From IMG/VR virus record IMGVR_UViG_3300030329_004093, positions 1 through 58,106 of that record: a stretch of 58,106 bases of DNA. The stretch is one strand, 5' to 3'. The notes beneath the pieces were generated by a model. That model was not told the DNA's origin. It searched no databases and saw only the letters and a list, made by a program, of their open reading frames with translations. Made by a program: the position numbers and the translations under genes. This document shows, one piece after another, positions 8,861 through 18,267 of the stretch. The stretch comes from a virus. Each line of letters starts with the position of its first letter. Within the stretch, counting starts at the first letter, position 1.

Positions 8861-8894
8861 CCCCCCTTTTTGGAGAAACAACCAAGAAGGAGGG
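8861..8894 (-). terminator. Strong hairpin after the capsid genes (attenuator or processing stem)
   Basis: On the minus strand CCCTCCTT pairs with AAGGGGGG (one T-G pair) and an inner TTGG pairs with CCAA around the loop TTGTTTCT. It is GC-rich in an AT-rich genome and lies between the capsid/decoration genes (8910-11379) and the neck genes. No T-run follows, so partial termination or 3'-end protection of the capsid mRNA is more likely than full termination (inference). Confidence 0.5.
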
Positions 8895-8909
8895 CAAACT
8901 CATTGTTAT

Positions 8910-9236
8910 TTAAGCATTAATACCAACTGCGACCCAGCCACTAGTAGTACCATCATCTACCCATGTAAATAGGCAAGCTTTAGTATTAGCTATAGCTACG
9001 CTTGATAATCCTATCATTGTTGCAGGTGTAACTGTTTTGTTTCCACCTCCTCCAGAATTAACAATAAGCGCCATTTGGCCATTATAAGAACCGTCTGCTA
9101 ATGTCATAGCTTGAGCTCCACTTCCAGTACAAAGAGTTGTACCTTCAACAGAACACGCTCCAGCAGTAGCTTGAGATTTTACAACTTGCCAATGAGGATG
9201 TACAGCAGGCTTACTAACCTTTGCTAATATTGCCAT
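8910..9236 (-). CDS. Capsid decoration-like protein
   Basis: 108 residues, Gly/Ala/Thr-rich and predicted beta, beginning MAILAKVSKPAVHPHWQV. Located second after the major capsid gene and preceded by a clear AAGGAGGTAG site. Small beta proteins here are often head decoration proteins, but there is no diagnostic motif. Four cysteine-containing positions (GACSVEGTTLC, KACLF) are unusual for the group. Confidence 0.4.
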   Translation of the reverse strand: MAILAKVSKPAVHPHWQVVKSQATAGACSVEGTTLCTGSGAQAMTLADGSYNGQMALIVNSGGGGNKTVTPATMIGLSSVAIANTKACLFTWVDDGTTSGWVAVGINA

Positions 9237-9247
9237 TACCTACCTCC

Positions 9248-9790
9248 TTACGCATTAGTTGCTGATGTTTTAACGAAAGTACATATTACGTCAACTGTGC
9301 CAGTAGCAACTAAATCATTATTTAAAGGTGTGAACCTAAAATGAACGTCTCTAGCACCAGCACTATATAAGTCTCCTACTACAGGACTTGCTTCAGAAGT
9401 TGCTGTGCCAAGACCTACAAAAGCATTAGCACCTTGACCTAAACCACCTGAAATCACCTCATAAGCAGCACCAGCTGTTAATGAAACAGAAGCTCCATCA
9501 ATTAATGCTTTAGCAGCAAGGATTTGAGCACCACCAGCAGCAGTACCCATACTAAAATCCAGGTCATCAGAACCACCACTATCAGAAGTTATTACGCTTT
9601 GAGGAGAAATTATAACACTTCTCAAAGTAGTTCCTGCAGGTTGAGCAACAGTACCATCTGAATTAGCTGCTGCAGTAGCAGTAATAGCTTTTGAAGTCTT
9701 AACTACAGTTTTTTCAAGAATAACATGATTACTTTTAATACTATCAATAAGTCCATCAGCTTTATTTTGTCCATACATTGGATTTGCCAT
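9248..9790 (-). CDS. Capsid-associated virion protein
   Basis: 180 residues, immediately downstream of the major capsid gene. The composition is Ala/Gly/Ser/Thr-rich with strands such as LRSVIISPQSV, VHFRFTPLN and VDVICTFVKT. The start follows AAGGAGGTAAACT, one of the strongest Shine-Dalgarno sites here, fitting a high-copy virion component. Probably a head decoration or stabilising protein by position. Family not recognised. Confidence 0.45.
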   Translation of the reverse strand: MANPMYGQNKADGLIDSIKSNHVILEKTVVKTSKAITATAAANSDGTVAQPAGTTLRSVIISPQSVITSDSGGSDDLDFSMGTAAGGAQILAAKALIDGASVSLTAGAAYEVISGGLGQGANAFVGLGTATSEASPVVGDLYSAGARDVHFRFTPLNNDLVATGTVDVICTFVKTSATNA

Positions 9791-9801
9791 AGTTTACCTC
9801 C

Positions 9802-11379
9802 TTACAGCCAGATAGCATGAGATTCAGGCATTGACCATTCCATCCCAGCTTCTGTTAAGATTAAGTCTACTCTTCTGTCGACCCCAGAGTTTTCAAGTGT
9901 TTGTACACCAACGTAGATTGAAGTATCTCTATCAAGACCATTTCCAACTAAAGGTCTATAAGCAACATTCTTCATATTAACACCAAGTATTTTAACATTT
10001 GTTCCATCTAAGTGGATATTTCTAGCAACATTCAAATCACCATAAGGTGTAGAGAAAGTACTAATATCAACGCCAAATACTTTTTTCTTACCAGTCATAG
10101 CTAAGTCAGCTCTAAATTGAGAAGAAACTTCAAGATTATTCTTAAAGTATCCACCTAATTTATGTAGCCAATTATATACAGCTGTATTTACGAAAAATAC
10201 ATTAGCATTTCCGTTGTTATATCTTGGGTCTAAGAAATTAGACATATCATCCAAGAAATCATCGGAAGTTTTAGTAGCTGTATCCAAACTAAATTGGTTA
10301 CCATAACTTGTAATGAAATCAACAGCACCTTGTGTTGTATTATAAGTTGCACTTTGTGAACCAAACAATAAAGAAGCCTCAATATCCCATTTATGTTCAA
10401 TTAGCTTTTCTTTCCAAATACGTGCCCACTCGTTACCTTCATATTTTAATGAAGTTGCGCGAGCTGTATTTGTCATAGCCATTGAAGTTTTCCAGATTTG
10501 AGTATTTCCATATTGAGTACTATATGGTTGGTCTTTCCATGTTTCGGGATAACCTTCACCTTCACCATGAGCAGAACCAACAACATAAGAACGATTAGCC
10601 TCTAGTTCACCTGAAATGCTTCTATCAGATACTTGCTCATCATCAGATGTAGCAGTTCCAACACCACCAGCAGAAGGTGTATCGTTATAGAATGATGCAT
10701 ATTCAGGAGCAGCACTATCAAACTTAACAATAGTTCCTGATAATTTAACACATTCTTTTGCTGAGCCACCACCAGCTACTTTTGATAAACTATCTACCAC
10801 ACTTTCTACTTTTAAAATGTGATATCCTGAAGTACCAGTTGATGTTGGTAGAGCTTTACCAGGTATTTTAACTAATTGACCAGGTAAAAAGAATGCTGGT
10901 CTTGTACCTGCGTCACCAACATCTATTTTAACACCTGCAGCATTGTTATTGTATATGTTTTGAATATTGCCTGATGATAGGTAATCTGTAGACATAAATA
11001 CAGAAACTTGGTCACCTACAGCAGCTATAGCTCCAGATGAGTCATCTTTAACGATTTCTGAATTATTAAATGTTTCTACACCATTAGCTACATGCCCTAT
11101 CACATAAGCATATCTTTTATGCCACGAATGCCTTTTTTCAGTAAATTTGAAAGTAGGGTCATTTGTGGGCTTTTTTCCAACTTTGTTTATGAAACGAAAA
11201 AATGGGTCTTGCGCAATTGCAAGTTCTGAAACTCTGTCACCAAACGCATACTTACGTCTTAAGTCACCAGTATTCGGATTATTCGTTGAATCACCAGCTC
11301 CTCTAGACAATACGCCTCCAGTGTCTAAGGCAGTTCCCGCACCCAATTCGCTCAATTGAACGTAATCATTTAAAGCCAT
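9802..11379 (-). CDS. Major capsid protein
   Basis: 525 residues. Called from order (terminase, portal, scaffold-like, this gene), length and sequence style: an N-terminal arm followed by FGDRVSELAIAQDPFFRFINKVGKKPT and FKFTEKRHSWHKR, a pattern I associate with capsid proteins of uncultured aquatic podoviruses. The C-terminal part has ATSLKYEGNEWARIWKEKLIEH, FLDPRYNNGN and a final VDLILTEAGMEW. It would form the icosahedral shell, probably with the HK97 fold (family knowledge, not visible directly). It has a strong AAAAAGGAGTTAG site before the ATG. Confidence 0.75.
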   Translation of the reverse strand: MALNDYVQLSELGAGTALDTGGVLSRGAGDSTNNPNTGDLRRKYAFGDRVSELAIAQDPFFRFINKVGKKPTNDPTFKFTEKRHSWHKRYAYVIGHVANGVETFNNSEIVKDDSSGAIAAVGDQVSVFMSTDYLSSGNIQNIYNNNAAGVKIDVGDAGTRPAFFLPGQLVKIPGKALPTSTGTSGYHILKVESVVDSLSKVAGGGSAKECVKLSGTIVKFDSAAPEYASFYNDTPSAGGVGTATSDDEQVSDRSISGELEANRSYVVGSAHGEGEGYPETWKDQPYSTQYGNTQIWKTSMAMTNTARATSLKYEGNEWARIWKEKLIEHKWDIEASLLFGSQSATYNTTQGAVDFITSYGNQFSLDTATKTSDDFLDDMSNFLDPRYNNGNANVFFVNTAVYNWLHKLGGYFKNNLEVSSQFRADLAMTGKKKVFGVDISTFSTPYGDLNVARNIHLDGTNVKILGVNMKNVAYRPLVGNGLDRDTSIYVGVQTLENSGVDRRVDLILTEAGMEWSMPESHAIWL

Positions 11380-11438
11380 TTCTAACTCCTTTTTGGGTTA
11401 TATTAAATTAATAGAGTTAAAAAGCTATAATTATAAAA

Positions 11439-12332
11439 TTAATCAGAACCTAATAACTCTTCTATATTTCCATCTGAATTAAGAAGTGTGTCAAATATTT
11501 CATCGCTAGGATTTTTAGAAACTTCTCCTGCGTTATTTGAAGCACCTTGGCTAGTAGGTATGTCTCTAACATTTTTCATTTGATTGAGCATATCTTGTTT
11601 AGTAGAATTAGCAACATTTTGTGCTGCTTGACCCTTGTTAATAATTAACCACATATCATCGAAATTCATGCCTTCATTTTGAAATTTACTCTGAGCTTTA
11701 GCAACAAAATCATTAAATTGCTCTTCAGATAAATTATTGTTTCGCATAAATTCAGCAGCTTGCTTATTTAAAGAATTTTTATATTCTTCCTCTGCATTCT
11801 GCCTTTCCATATTACTTAACATTTGGCCTGTTCTTTGTTGAACAATGTTATCTACCATACTATTAAAAACTTTTCTAGACTCTCCTTTTGAATTATTTAT
11901 CATATCATCTGCATCAAATTCAAAGTTTTCATCTAGATTAAGTTGCTTTTTAATATCATCAGATACTTCTCCACCTTTTTCAAAATAGTTTCTGACATGA
12001 TTTACTAAGCCATTATCTTTCTTCATTGCGTCTAACACAGGGACAAAAGGTTTCAACTCATTAAGTTGGGCTTTTAAATTCTGTGCTTCACGACTTGAAT
12101 CGCTATACCTCTTCCTCATATTCTCTAATTCAGAGTTCTGCGAGATGTCAGCCTTTGCCTCTACATTGCCAGCGTCCCTTGTGGGAGTTACTGATGTTTT
12201 AGCCTCTGGCGAATCACCCTCTGCAACCATTCCATTAACAGAATCGTCCAGAGCCGAAAAGAAATCATCACTATTGGAGCCAACTACATTATCTTGAACT
12301 GTACTTGGGTTACCTTGTGTATCATCTTTCAT
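11439..12332 (-). CDS. Scaffold-like capsid assembly protein
   Basis: 297 residues, acidic and largely helical or disordered, lying between portal and capsid genes where scaffolds are found. Residues of about 60-110 (SELENMRKRYSDSSREAQNL) are coiled-coil-like. The middle has RTGQMLSNMERQNAEEEYKN, and the C-terminus is acidic (IEELLGSD). Scaffold proteins nucleate procapsid assembly and leave or are degraded before packaging. The call is by position and composition. Confidence 0.6.
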   Translation of the reverse strand: MKDDTQGNPSTVQDNVVGSNSDDFFSALDDSVNGMVAEGDSPEAKTSVTPTRDAGNVEAKADISQNSELENMRKRYSDSSREAQNLKAQLNELKPFVPVLDAMKKDNGLVNHVRNYFEKGGEVSDDIKKQLNLDENFEFDADDMINNSKGESRKVFNSMVDNIVQQRTGQMLSNMERQNAEEEYKNSLNKQAAEFMRNNNLSEEQFNDFVAKAQSKFQNEGMNFDDMWLIINKGQAAQNVANSTKQDMLNQMKNVRDIPTSQGASNNAGEVSKNPSDEIFDTLLNSDGNIEELLGSD

Positions 12333-12365
12333 ATTATTTCTCCTTTATATTGCTTGTAATATATA

Positions 12366-14654
12366 TTAATTATTATTTAATTGCAAATTCTTTTCAAATT
12401 CTTTTTGTTTATCATCACTTCTTTTGATTTTATATTTAGAATCTTGGTCCATTGCATTCCTTAAATTTCTCTGCATTGCCTTGGTTTCAAGTTCATCTTT
12501 ATAAATAGAAGCTTTAGAATCTTGAACTTTTTTATTTACTTCAACATTACCTTGCATAATTTTATTTTTAATACCTGCTTGTACTAATTGTCTCTCTAAT
12601 GTTTCAATAGTACCAGCTTGGTCTTTAATTTTTTCTTCTTGAGAAGATAGTTGATTTTGAAGTTGCGAATACAGAGATTTTCTTTGAACAATTTTATCTT
12701 TATTTTTAATATCTGTTTCAGCAAGTACTGCTATATCATCTACAACATTAAGTTGCATCAATTGTTTTAATTCTTCTAGATAAGCCCATCTATTTACAGG
12801 TAAAGTAGAACCAGCAACTATTTTAACATCAAATTTAGACGATTCATAATCTCTCCATTTACCTACAGCTTCACCAAAATCATTATATATTGGAACATTG
12901 ATTTCAACTCTTTTATCTTCTTGTATTGCATTTGGTTGAACAATTCTAAATACTTTATGTGCGGTATATATAGCTTGAGAATATTGTTTAACTACTTCAC
13001 CTACTTGTCGTAATCCTGGTTCAATGCAATGTTTTAACCAATATTTAATTCTTCTAGTTCCGTATTCATCCATTGCTAGCATACCTTTGTAAGGCATATC
13101 TTTACTTGCTCCAGTATCTCCCATTTGAGATGAAAATATACCAGCTAAATATTCCATATCTTGTTTGCCAGTTTGTGTCAAACTAAAAAATGCATTATTT
13201 AACTGAAAAGGTTGGACAGGAGTAGGGGGATTATATCCCTGTCTCATTGGAAGCAAAGCTCCAGGAGCACTTGAATATTTTTCCCAATAATCTGTATCTA
13301 CACTACCTTCTTCGTACATCCACCTTAAAGAACTACCAAGAGATGCATTATGTATCATCAATTGGTGAGCTTTATTCATTTCCCGTTGTTTGCCTATTAA
13401 AGGGGATACAGCACTCATAGGAAATGGAGTACCTGTCCATTTATAATGAAACGGTATTATAGGATATTCAGTAATAGGTAACCATTTTTCATAAATAGTT
13501 TTATCTCCTATAACACAACATTGTTTAATCCTATTTTCATAAAATTTAATAGCATCTACTATTTTATTCTGCAAATCAGGATTTTTCATCATTATTTTAA
13601 ATTCTTTTTCAGATATAATTTTATTTTCAACCTTAGAAGCTTCTTCTTGTAATCTATTTTCAATTTCAATAGCGAAAGATTGTAATTGTTGTTCCATCAT
13701 TTCTTGTTCTTTTTGCAATTCAAGTTGCATTCTTTCTGGTAGCATTTCTCCTGCTTTAACAGCTGCTTCCATTTGAATTTTCTTTTCTTTCATAGATACA
13801 GCCATTTCTTGCTGCATTTTCTTAATTTGGATTTGAGCTTCTTGTTTTATTTTAGCTAAAGTTTTTGCATCTGGTGGTACTTGATAAAAAACATTCATAT
13901 AAGCTATTTTCTCTTTTTCATACAATTCAAAAAATTCAATTAATTCATTATCTTTATCTGACCATAATGAATTATTATTAATCATTTCTTTATATCCAAA
14001 ATCGTGTTGGTCTCCATCTATAGACTTTTCACTGTAATTTTCATATCTATTCTCATTAGAGGATGCTGCCATGATTGCTTTTTTGCTGTCAGGGAACAAT
14101 TGAACTAGGTGTCCTTTGGGGAGTATTTTTCGGATTAGAATATAGGCAGCATCTCTAAATAATATATCTCTTGATTTATTGTCTACAAATACATCGAATG
14201 GTTCTGGTTGCTGTATAACTACTTCTCCCATTCCTCTATCTGCATCATGGTCTACTGTAACCATTAAATAACCTAATGATTTAGTTACAGCATCATTAAC
14301 AGCATTTGAAAATAATGTATCGCCCTCAGAGTTGTGCCATATATAATCAGATATATCTGAAAATACAGAAGCAACATCACTATCACTACCTTCCGCTCCA
14401 ACAGCTTGCCATCTAGGTGTTTTTGCTGTTGCATAAAAATTTAACATTTCTACTACAGGTATAATTCTATTTATAGTAAAGGTTGGCATTCCTTGTTCTT
14501 CAAGTAAAGTTTTTTCTTCTTGACTTAATTGATTATCATTAGCAAAATCAAAACCTTTTTGGTTAATATACTCCCACTGAACTCTATTATTAGTTTTAGA
14601 ATATTCAAATATTTGCTTTACTTTTTCAGCTGTTTTATCTTTTCTTTTTGCCAT
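12366..14654 (-). CDS. Portal protein
   Basis: 762 residues, in the size range of P22-like and crAss-like portals. The N-terminal third has RIIPVVEMLNFYATAKTPRW and a region around DAVTKSLGYLMVTVDHD and EPFDVFVDN, which fits the portal wing. A long charged helical insertion with many Gln/Glu/Met (about residues 265-345) follows, then PIIPFHYKWTGTPFPMSAVS and KQREMNKAHQLMIHNAS, the classic stretch of podoviral portals. The C-terminal ~100 residues are coiled coil (barrel-like). It forms the dodecameric DNA channel and docks the terminase. Confidence 0.75.
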   Translation of the reverse strand: MAKRKDKTAEKVKQIFEYSKTNNRVQWEYINQKGFDFANDNQLSQEEKTLLEEQGMPTFTINRIIPVVEMLNFYATAKTPRWQAVGAEGSDSDVASVFSDISDYIWHNSEGDTLFSNAVNDAVTKSLGYLMVTVDHDADRGMGEVVIQQPEPFDVFVDNKSRDILFRDAAYILIRKILPKGHLVQLFPDSKKAIMAASSNENRYENYSEKSIDGDQHDFGYKEMINNNSLWSDKDNELIEFFELYEKEKIAYMNVFYQVPPDAKTLAKIKQEAQIQIKKMQQEMAVSMKEKKIQMEAAVKAGEMLPERMQLELQKEQEMMEQQLQSFAIEIENRLQEEASKVENKIISEKEFKIMMKNPDLQNKIVDAIKFYENRIKQCCVIGDKTIYEKWLPITEYPIIPFHYKWTGTPFPMSAVSPLIGKQREMNKAHQLMIHNASLGSSLRWMYEEGSVDTDYWEKYSSAPGALLPMRQGYNPPTPVQPFQLNNAFFSLTQTGKQDMEYLAGIFSSQMGDTGASKDMPYKGMLAMDEYGTRRIKYWLKHCIEPGLRQVGEVVKQYSQAIYTAHKVFRIVQPNAIQEDKRVEINVPIYNDFGEAVGKWRDYESSKFDVKIVAGSTLPVNRWAYLEELKQLMQLNVVDDIAVLAETDIKNKDKIVQRKSLYSQLQNQLSSQEEKIKDQAGTIETLERQLVQAGIKNKIMQGNVEVNKKVQDSKASIYKDELETKAMQRNLRNAMDQDSKYKIKRSDDKQKEFEKNLQLNNN

Positions 14655-14669
14655 TATATAACCTTTATT

Positions 14670-15005
14670 TTATTTGTATGGTTTCCAAAACTTATCTTTA
14701 GTTCCAATCATAGGCCAATCATCTGGAATTCTACCTTCACCTTTAGGAGTTCCTAAAACTTGAGCTATACCTTCATCTAATTGTTGTTTAATTAATCCAA
14801 GTTGAGTCATAGTTGCTTCTAAAGCACCAGGTAAAGGTTCAGCTTTTTGTTCTGGAGTTTGATGCAGTTTATGTCCTTCTGGATACTCAATATAACCAAG
14901 AGAATCTCTTTCTATTCCAGCATATTCGTCAACTCCTGGAAACTGATACTTTCTTTGTTGCTCTCTTTGACTTTGTTTTAATCTTTCTTTAATCCATTCC
15001 CACAT
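14670..15005 (-). CDS. Hypothetical protein between portal and large terminase
   Basis: 111 residues with a basic helical start (WIKERLKQSQREQQRKY), a Pro/Gly-rich middle and a final GRIPDDWPMIGTKDKFWKPYK. It is tightly packed between terL and portal genes, with AAGGAGAATAT before its ATG. No family recognised. An accessory role in packaging or head assembly is a guess from location. Confidence 0.45.
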   Translation of the reverse strand: MWEWIKERLKQSQREQQRKYQFPGVDEYAGIERDSLGYIEYPEGHKLHQTPEQKAEPLPGALEATMTQLGLIKQQLDEGIAQVLGTPKGEGRIPDDWPMIGTKDKFWKPYK

Positions 15006-15015
15006 AATATTCTCC

Positions 15016-16581
15016 TTAAGCTATGACCCAAGATTTGGCTTGAGGTCTATGTTTAAAAAATCTTTTATCTTTCTTTTCTTCATGAACACCTATAGGAGGA
15101 TTAGCATATTTACATGCATAAGCCAATGCATCTATAGTATCATCATGTCCCATACGAGGACCAAAAGTTGTTATTTCATGCTCTAAATCATAATCATTTT
15201 TCCTTAAATGAATCTGACCTATAGCAAATCTTTGTGCAAGTATCTCTTGTATTCTATCTCTTTTACTCATTCTTGTTCCAGGTTTTTCTTCTTTAAATCG
15301 AACTGTAAAATCATTTCTCCTTCTAGTTTCAGCTCTTAAAGTTTGAAATATAGGTTTACTCATAGTAGTATCTTCTACTACGTATAAACTGGGATGATAC
15401 ATTTTTGAATACTCAAACATATAGTCTACTATCCCTTTATTTCTTTCTCCTGGAATTCCAAGTACTGGAATACCTCTTTTTCTTATATAGTCAATAATAT
15501 AAATATTATTATCAGAATCAACTCCTATAATCATTATAACACTATAGTCTGCATCTCTTCTTTGACTATCTGTAGCTGGGTCTACCCCAGCAAAAATATT
15601 GACAGGTTTATGTTCTCCATCTATTACTATAAATGATATATCAGTTTCTTCATCATATTTATATTTACCCTCATGATACCTTATATGGTCTCTAGTAAAT
15701 ATAGAATCATCAGCAGACTGAACTTCCATCATATATTCTTGGTAAAATTTATATGGTTGACCTGAATCTGCGTAGAACTTCTTTTTACGCTCCATTTCTT
15801 TTTTACCGAACCAGCTATTCCATAGCATGGTCCCATCATCCATTATAGCTTTCTTAAGAACAACATCCCAAGAAAATTCTTCACCTTCCTTAACAGATTT
15901 CTCATAATTGACGATGAGATTATTAATGAAACTATCATAGTGAACAGGTGTACCATTAATTCTAAGCCTACCAGTAGCAGGTTCCAAAGCAGGGAACACA
16001 ACAGCAGTAATAAGGTTCGAGTTTTTTGCTCGTGCTTCTGGGGTAATGGTATTATTCTCGTCCTCAAAGTCATCAAGTATTACCAAATCATATCTTTTAT
16101 GCAGTTTTGCACCACCTCTAATACCTGAGATGTTTGATTTCGAAATAAGTTTACACCCATTTGTTGTCTCTACGTCTGTTTCTGTCCATTTTGTACCTTT
16201 TAAACTACCGAAATAATACAAAATTCTTTCATTAAATTCCAAATGATATTTAATATAATCCATATTACCAGTTGCAAGTTTAGCAGTTGCAGATACCCAT
16301 CCATAAAATAGTGGTTCTTTTGTAAAACAAAAAGATTGCAGTATATCACATTTAGTAAGAACTGTTTTTCCATGCCCTCTAGGTAGTATAATAGCTACCT
16401 GTCTTTTATCTTTATTTGTAATATTATCGGCAATTTCATAATGAAACGGAGGAGTTTCAGACCTGAGGAAGTCATCTTGCAGGAATAATTTTCCGAAAGC
16501 AATTAAATCCTTTGAGGCTAATTGAAGTGCCTCCTCCTGTTTCGATAATTGTTTAGGTGAGTATTTATTAATATTTGCCAC
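15016..16581 (-). CDS. terL: Terminase large subunit
   Basis: 521 residues. ATPase: Walker A LPRGHGKT at residues 66-73 and Walker B LVILDDFED at about 166-174. RNase H-like nuclease: acidic residues in AGVDPAT (D334), LYVVEDTTM (E403) and GHDDTIDA (D480-D484). This motor pumps DNA into the procapsid and cuts it. The start is a GTG at 16579-16581, inside the end of the small basic gene at 16568-16705, suggesting coupling. All catalytic motifs are present and the length is normal. Confidence 0.93.
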   Translation of the reverse strand: MANINKYSPKQLSKQEEALQLASKDLIAFGKLFLQDDFLRSETPPFHYEIADNITNKDKRQVAIILPRGHGKTVLTKCDILQSFCFTKEPLFYGWVSATAKLATGNMDYIKYHLEFNERILYYFGSLKGTKWTETDVETTNGCKLISKSNISGIRGGAKLHKRYDLVILDDFEDENNTITPEARAKNSNLITAVVFPALEPATGRLRINGTPVHYDSFINNLIVNYEKSVKEGEEFSWDVVLKKAIMDDGTMLWNSWFGKKEMERKKKFYADSGQPYKFYQEYMMEVQSADDSIFTRDHIRYHEGKYKYDEETDISFIVIDGEHKPVNIFAGVDPATDSQRRDADYSVIMIIGVDSDNNIYIIDYIRKRGIPVLGIPGERNKGIVDYMFEYSKMYHPSLYVVEDTTMSKPIFQTLRAETRRRNDFTVRFKEEKPGTRMSKRDRIQEILAQRFAIGQIHLRKNDYDLEHEITTFGPRMGHDDTIDALAYACKYANPPIGVHEEKKDKRFFKHRPQAKSWVIA

Positions 16582-16705
16582 GTTTCCTTGTTTTCGGCTT
16601 AGTGGATTTTTTGGTTATTCTCTTTCCTGTTCTCTTAGCATACGCTTTAGCTGCAGCTTTACCCTTCTTTGAATAGCTGAACTTTTTTCCTCCTACTTTC
16701 GGCAT
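16568..16705 (-). CDS. Short basic protein before terL
   Basis: 45 residues read directly from the sequence: it starts MPKVGGKKFSYSKKGKAAAK and ends TRKRGKY. Very Lys/Arg-rich. Its ATG shares a base with the stop of the upstream gene, and its end overlaps the terL start by 14 bases. Similar small KxGGKKF...GKAAAKAYAKK proteins are common in marine phage genomes. The function is unknown; DNA binding is plausible from charge. Confidence 0.6.
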   Translation of the reverse strand: MPKVGGKKFSYSKKGKAAAKAYAKRTGKRITKKSTKPKTRKRGKY

Positions 16706-16905
16706 TATACTTTCTCCTTCTTTGGTTCTAAGTCATCTAAAGTTATTATATCATCATAACTAATCATATTTTCCTCCTTTACATGTTTTTTATAACATTC
16801 TTCTATCTTAGGATTAGAATTTAATAATTTAATCCATTCCTCTAGTGGTATCTGTTCTGATAACCACATATCTAAATATTCCTTAGGTGTTACTTTATTT
16901 CCCAT
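16705..16905 (-). CDS. Hypothetical protein between terminase subunits
   Basis: 66 residues if it starts at the ATG at 16903-16905. A TTG at 16935 would add ten residues but lies deeper in the small-terminase gene. The sequence begins MGNKVTPKEYLDMWLSEQ, a helical and acidic stretch. Located between the terminase subunits and overlapping the first by 11 bases. No family recognised. Confidence 0.5.
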   Translation of the reverse strand: MGNKVTPKEYLDMWLSEQIPLEEWIKLLNSNPKIEECYKKHVKEENMISYDDIITLDDLEPKKEKV

Positions 16906-17620
16906 TAATTTTCTTAGGCCTTTCGGCAGCTTCAATCATATCATCTGTTAATCCTTGAAACTGAACTCCAGTAATCTGCTGAACCTTAGCTGAATTCTTA
17001 TCTTCTAAGTCAAGTATATCAGATAGTTTAAATAGAGCTTTAAGTTTAGTATCATCTTTCTCAGCAGTTTGAGCTACTATTTTAATATTTTCTAATACCA
17101 TTTTTTCACTTATTTCTAACTCTTCTAGTATAGGTTTTAATTCTTCTTTCACAGCAGTCTTAATCCTTTCTGTTTTAATTAAATTAACAGCTTTCATCCT
17201 AGCGTATCGTTTATTATTAGTAGGAAAAGCCTTAACATATGCATCCTCAGGGGATAAACCTTGTGATATATAAGTAACAAACAACTCCTCATTAGCTGTC
17301 ATATTCCTTCTGTTAGCTACTACTTGTTCAGGAGTAGAATTACCTCCAAACGAGTATATATTAGTTCTTCTATCTGTATCCATATAAGTATCTTTTGAGA
17401 CCGTAAAAGTACCAGTACATGTACCTATATAGGCCATATCTCCGTTCTTTCTAAGCATAGTACCTTTACGAAGTATCTGTATAATAGACTCATCATCTGC
17501 AAGTACCCAATCTCCTATATTGCCTTTTCTCCAGTCCTCTACGACTTTAATAGAAGGAGGTACTTCAGATAGAGTTTCATATACAATGTGATTAACTCTA
17601 TTTACCTTGTAAGTTCTCAC
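16895..17620 (-). CDS. terS: Terminase small subunit
   Basis: 241 residues. The part from about residue 105 on fits the small-terminase pattern: a helix-turn-helix start (TANEELFVTYISQGLSPEDA, Y-x-K-A-F-P), then AVNLIKTERIKTAVKEEL and ISEKMVLENIKIVAQTAEK. The first ~100 residues form a beta-rich N-terminal extension, which is unusual. It probably recognises the packaging site and regulates TerL. GTG start with GGAGAAT upstream, one base from the preceding stop. Position just before terL supports the call. Confidence 0.75.
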   Translation of the reverse strand: MRTYKVNRVNHIVYETLSEVPPSIKVVEDWRKGNIGDWVLADDESIIQILRKGTMLRKNGDMAYIGTCTGTFTVSKDTYMDTDRRTNIYSFGGNSTPEQVVANRRNMTANEELFVTYISQGLSPEDAYVKAFPTNNKRYARMKAVNLIKTERIKTAVKEELKPILEELEISEKMVLENIKIVAQTAEKDDTKLKALFKLSDILDLEDKNSAKVQQITGVQFQGLTDDMIEAAERPKKINGK

Positions 17621-17856
17621 TAAGATTCTCCAACTTCATATAAGTCACCTAATAGCTTTATATCTTCATCATCCCAATAATCAGCCAAATAATCAAAGTT
17701 AGAATCTAGTGGGAGTGCTTCTCCAACTTCATCTATAACCTCAACTATATATTCAACTGTATCACTATCAGGATTGACAGCTATTTCAAGTGTATATATA
17801 AGAGTACCTTTCTTTAGTTTCTTACGTTCTTTTTTAAGTTTATCTGATTTAATCAT
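17620..17856 (-). CDS. First gene of the late leftward operon, unknown
   Basis: 78 residues: a Lys-rich start (KLKKERKKLKKG), a strand pair (TLIYTLEIAV and TVEYIVEVIDEV) and an acidic tail. No Shine-Dalgarno lies before its ATG. Instead a promoter-like -10 ends five bases upstream, so the mRNA may be leaderless (see 17862-17890). No family recognised. As the first late gene it could have a regulatory role, but nothing in the sequence proves this. Confidence 0.5.
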   Translation of the reverse strand: MIKSDKLKKERKKLKKGTLIYTLEIAVNPDSDTVEYIVEVIDEVGEALPLDSNFDYLADYWDDEDIKLLGDLYEVGES

Positions 17857-17861
17857 GTAGT

Positions 17862-17890
17862 AATATAAGAAATGTGAATCAATTTCCCAA
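17862..17890 (-). promoter_or_regulatory. Sigma70-like promoter for late leftward genes
   Basis: On the minus strand TTGGGA (17885-17890) and TATATT (17862-17867) are separated by exactly 17 bases. Transcription would start at or within a base or two of the ATG at 17856, giving a leaderless message. The -35 box overlaps the inverted repeat at 17878-17901, which could serve as an operator. The same -10 hexamer and spacing recur at 49203-49231. Confidence 0.45.
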
Positions 17891-18267
17891 AAAAAATTGA
17901 TGAACTCGTATCAAAAGGGCGTAGGTTCCCCCTGATAAAAAAAATTAATTTTAAATTTCACTTAAGCCAGTACTCTAAGACCCATACCTAAGCTTATATT
18001 AAAACAATTTGTGGAACTATCGGGGACAAACCTGAACTCTATTTGAGGGGCTACCCAACTTCTGAACCTCGAAGCAGAACCATTGCAGGGGTACTTAAAG
18101 GCTGATAAATTATAAATATTACAACTTGTTCCGCATCAAATTTACTGTAGCTTAATTTAAAAACCAAATAAAAAAGGTTAACTTTCAAAAATTTGTACAA
18201 AATAATATACACACCAATTATACTTTTAAGGCCACCCAATTTCCCTTTTTTTATATGGGAATTGCGT

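Noticed and set aside
16905-16935. TTG start giving a ten-residue longer protein between the terminase genes
   Set aside because: The ATG at 16903-16905 reduces overlap with the small terminase gene; the TTG has no ribosome site.
18051-18239. 62-residue minus-strand open frame in the divergent control region
   Set aside because: Low-complexity hydrophobic translation, no convincing ribosome site and no coupling to neighbours; better seen as regulatory DNA.
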